DNA of 35,627 nt, from the NCBI GenBank assembly GCA_964550165.1, contig CAZJYC010000023.1, positions 1 to 35,627 of the forward strand, written 5' to 3'. Both the position numbers and the translations under genes were made by a program. Shown piece by piece: positions 34,109-35,627 of this stretch (position 1 is the first letter of the stretch; each line of letters opens with the position of its first letter). Origin of the DNA: CAZJYC01 sp964550165. Its GTDB lineage: Bacteria; Acidobacteriota; Aminicenantia; Aminicenantales; Aminicenantaceae. The notes beneath the pieces are model-generated. The model was not told the origin of the DNA. It searched no databases and saw only the letters and a program-made list of their open reading frames with translations.

Positions 34109-34173
34109 TTAAACGAGGGGATTTCTGACCTTTAACTTAGGAAAGCGACTCAAATCTCTATCGATTATCCATA
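34109..34173 (-). pseudogene. vapC: C-terminal stump of a VapC (PIN-domain) toxin
   Basis: Directly after, and overlapping, the antitoxin stop, another frame reads WIIDRDLSRFPKLKVRNPLV and stops at 34109. The DRDFSRFPGLRWxNPL pattern is the usual end of PIN-domain VapC toxins. The ~110 residues before it, including the catalytic acidic residues, are missing. The toxin is therefore lost by internal deletion. Confidence 0.7.
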
Positions 34174-34431
34174 CCCTCGACCTTCGTAGCTGATATCAAC
34201 AATCTGGTCCCAGGTAGCTCCTGCCAGATGAGGCTGCAAGCCTTTGCCTTTAAAAGTGGCTTTGCGAAGCCGAAAATCCTTGCCTTTGCGGTGATGCCGC
34301 TCGGAAATAACTTTATGAAGCCCTTCTTCAACAAGGGCTTTAAGGGTTGTCCGCTCCTGATGGGCGATTTTGCGCGCTTGTTTGAAAAGGCTATCAGATA
34401 TCTGTACGGTTGTCTTCAAATTGCTAACCAT
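34165..34431 (-). CDS. vapB: VapB-family antitoxin, now without its toxin
   Basis: 88 residues. The N-terminal TTVQISDSLFKQARKIAHQE and the following TTLKALVEEGLHKVI form a ribbon-helix-helix DNA-binding fold. The tail ATWDQIVDISYEGRGYG matches the toxin-binding end of the DUF2191-type VapB antitoxins, so the antitoxin is full length. An AGGAGATG ribosome site precedes the ATG. A working VapC should follow but only its last 20 codons remain. The antitoxin may still repress its own promoter or neutralise VapC from another locus. Confidence 0.85.
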   Translation of the reverse strand: MVSNLKTTVQISDSLFKQARKIAHQERTTLKALVEEGLHKVISERHHRKGKDFRLRKATFKGKGLQPHLAGATWDQIVDISYEGRGYG

Positions 34432-34822
34432 ATCATCTCCTATATATATATGTCAAGAGACCTTTTCGTCCATCATGATCTATATATTTCCCTATCATAA
34501 ATGACGATTCCGGTTGAGGTGATTCTCAATTCCAGCTTCCTCTTCGCCATCCAGCTCAATCGTCTCAAATATATTGAAGTTGATTAATCTTACTTATACA
34601 ACTACCCCCTGAGCAATCTGGAGCTGAGTCAGGCAGATAAGAATCTTAAGTCCGAAGGATTAGCTGATAATCCCTTCATCTCTGTTCACTTGCAATCAAA
34701 TCAAAGAAATCCCGAAAACACTCTGGATTTCTTGAAAATAAGCTTCAAATAAGTTATATAATTTATTCCAACAAGTTATTCCTTCGAATCAATAAAGATA
34801 TTCTTTAGGCTGGGAAACACTC
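34432..34822. other. Intergenic region between antitoxin and B12-binding protein
   Basis: AT-rich and about 390 nt long. A run of TA steps at 34440-34451 lies in the antitoxin promoter area, and a plus-strand promoter lies at 34732-34762. A short minus-strand frame near 34475-34570 (ending GIVIYDREIYRS) may be a gene remnant, but I cannot assign it. Confidence 0.4.
34732..34762 (+). promoter_or_regulatory. Sigma70-type promoter of the B12-binding protein gene
   Basis: TTGAAA (34732-34737) followed after 17 nt by TATATA (34755-34760), or after 19 nt by TATAAT (34757-34762), about 60 nt before the ATG at 34823. Confidence 0.5.
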
Positions 34823-35627
34823 ATGGAGAACGACTCGAAACTCGGACTGCTTAAGGAAGAAGCCACGACTTTGCCTGAGATCTCCCCACAAGCCAAGGAT
34901 CTCTTTCGTAGAGCCTTACCCGAGCTTCTGAGGCTGGTCGACGAGAAATTCGAGCTCGAATCGCAATATAAAGAAAGCTCCCTGGATACTCCCGCTTTGG
35001 ACTTCATCCAGGATGCCCATGAACATCTAGCCGATCTCCTGGCTGGTATTTATGAGAACAACCTGACTGAAAATCTTGTCGACGAATTCCGCTGGTATGT
35101 CTCGGTCTTTGCCAGCCGGGGTTTCAGCCAGGATTATTTTGTGAAATTGCTTGAAGGATGGATCTTCGCCATTCACGCCCTCGTAAAGCCGCCGGAATCG
35201 GGAGAGCTGACATCTCCCCTCAACTGGATAGCACGCAGGCTGCCCATCTTTCTTGAAGCTGCGACCGCTGGAGTTCCAACCGGCATTTCCGAGCAGGAAG
35301 GGCTCCTTTCTCTTCTCCTCCAGAAAAAGCGAAGCGAAGCCTGGGAACTCGTCTATTCGTTGTATAAAAAAGAGTCTTCAGTAGACCATATTTACTTCGA
35401 AGTGTTGATTCCCGTGCTCAACCGGATTGGGCAGTTATGGGAAAAAAATGAAATCAGTGTCACTGATGAACATGCTGCCGCGGCCATTATCCGTCACATC
35501 CTTTCAAGGCTGCAGTCAGTCAGTCCTGGTGGGAAACCCGTCCCCTACAAAGCATTCGTTTCCAGCGTGCCTGGCGAAGAGCATGAACTCGGAGCTGAAA
35601 TCCTGGCTGACTATCTTGAGATAAAAG
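34823..35627 (+). CDS. Cobalamin-binding protein with CarH-like Wx9EH motif (3' end outside the window)
   Basis: 268 residues are visible from ATG 34823, open to the right edge. The first ~165 residues are helical and lack the MerR-type helix-turn-helix of CarH; no family is recognised. From about 180 a B12-binding helical cap begins (YFEVLIPVLNRIGQLWEKNE), with W and EH separated by exactly nine residues (W-EKNEISVTD-EH), the motif of coenzyme-B12 photoreceptors. The B12-binding Rossmann domain then starts with the expected PGEEHELGAEILADYL. It may be a light or cobalamin sensor acting through protein contact. GGGAA is a weak ribosome site. A promoter is visible upstream. Confidence 0.85.
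   Translation, partial: MENDSKLGLLKEEATTLPEISPQAKDLFRRALPELLRLVDEKFELESQYKESSLDTPALDFIQDAHEHLADLLAGIYENNLTENLVDEFRWYVSVFASRGFSQDYFVKLLEGWIFAIHALVKPPESGELTSPLNWIARRLPIFLEAATAGVPTGISEQEGLLSLLLQKKRSEAWELVYSLYKKESSVDHIYFEVLIPVLNRIGQLWEKNEISVTDEHAAAAIIRHILSRLQSVSPGGKPVPYKAFVSSVPGEEHELGAEILADYLEIK

Noticed and set aside
1..35627. tRNA, rRNA, CRISPR array, complete insertion sequence or prophage
   Set aside because: I looked for cloverleaf ends, regularly spaced short repeats, transposase DDE/HUH motifs and phage structural genes and saw none.

Overview
The window is a protein-dense bacterial chromosome segment of roughly 48% GC by eye, with no rRNA, tRNA, CRISPR array or recognisable transposase. 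Its content is dominated by exported lipoproteins, outer-membrane barrels, secreted peptidases (M28, S9, C69, remains of S10), a Tat-type sulfatase, zinc-ribbon Ser/Thr kinases with TPRs, a HD-GYP protein and sigma70-like promoters. This fits a Gram-negative peptide-scavenging lineage such as Candidatus Aminicenantes (OP8). That assignment is inference from gene content only.

Layout. 1-139: 5' end of a zinc-ribbon kinase gene (minus). 195-338: truncated Tat-signal reading frame. 561-2417: DUF2207 membrane protein (minus). 2483-2774: first copy of a dispersed fold-back repeat. 2896-6249: APC amino-acid permease, an outer-membrane-protein remnant and an M28 peptidase. 6274-8507: HD-GYP protein and TPR lipoprotein (minus operon). 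8819-10588: serine beta-lactamase-like protein (minus). 10680-14568: minus operon of S9 oligopeptidase, small membrane protein, nitrilase-family amidohydrolase and an internally deleted sulfatase. 14793-17205: plus-strand small genes, an S10 carboxypeptidase remnant, a GTCATTGCGAG-type palindrome, a repeat-containing lipoprotein and an outer-membrane barrel. 17224-19377: ABC-2 exporter (minus). 19690-20256: YgjP-like metallopeptidase (minus). 20580-28241: plus-strand cluster of an IT-superfamily permease, a 51-aa membrane protein, an aspartoacylase/AstE-like deacylase, two tandem C69 dipeptidases and a small exported DUF6305-like protein, with a second repeat copy inside it. 28262-28611: third repeat copy with a long outer stem. 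28639-32918: kinase and beta-propeller operon (minus). 33215-34045: OmpA-like protein. 34109-34431: orphan VapB antitoxin with a VapC stump. 34823-end: B12-binding protein with a CarH-like Wx9EH motif.

How it fits together. Most genes serve capture and hydrolysis of peptides and acylated amino acids outside the cytoplasm (M28, S9, C69, deacylase, nitrilase) and uptake (APC and IT permeases), alongside envelope maintenance and signalling (kinases, HD-GYP, B12 sensor). At least five genes are in decay: Tat protein, outer-membrane protein, sulfatase, S10 peptidase and VapC.

The most unusual element is the ~150-290 bp repeat found three times. Its core is nearly identical between copies, but its internal hairpin and its terminal arms differ in sequence between copies while remaining self-complementary. 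This is the pattern expected of a conserved structure or of insertion into palindromes.
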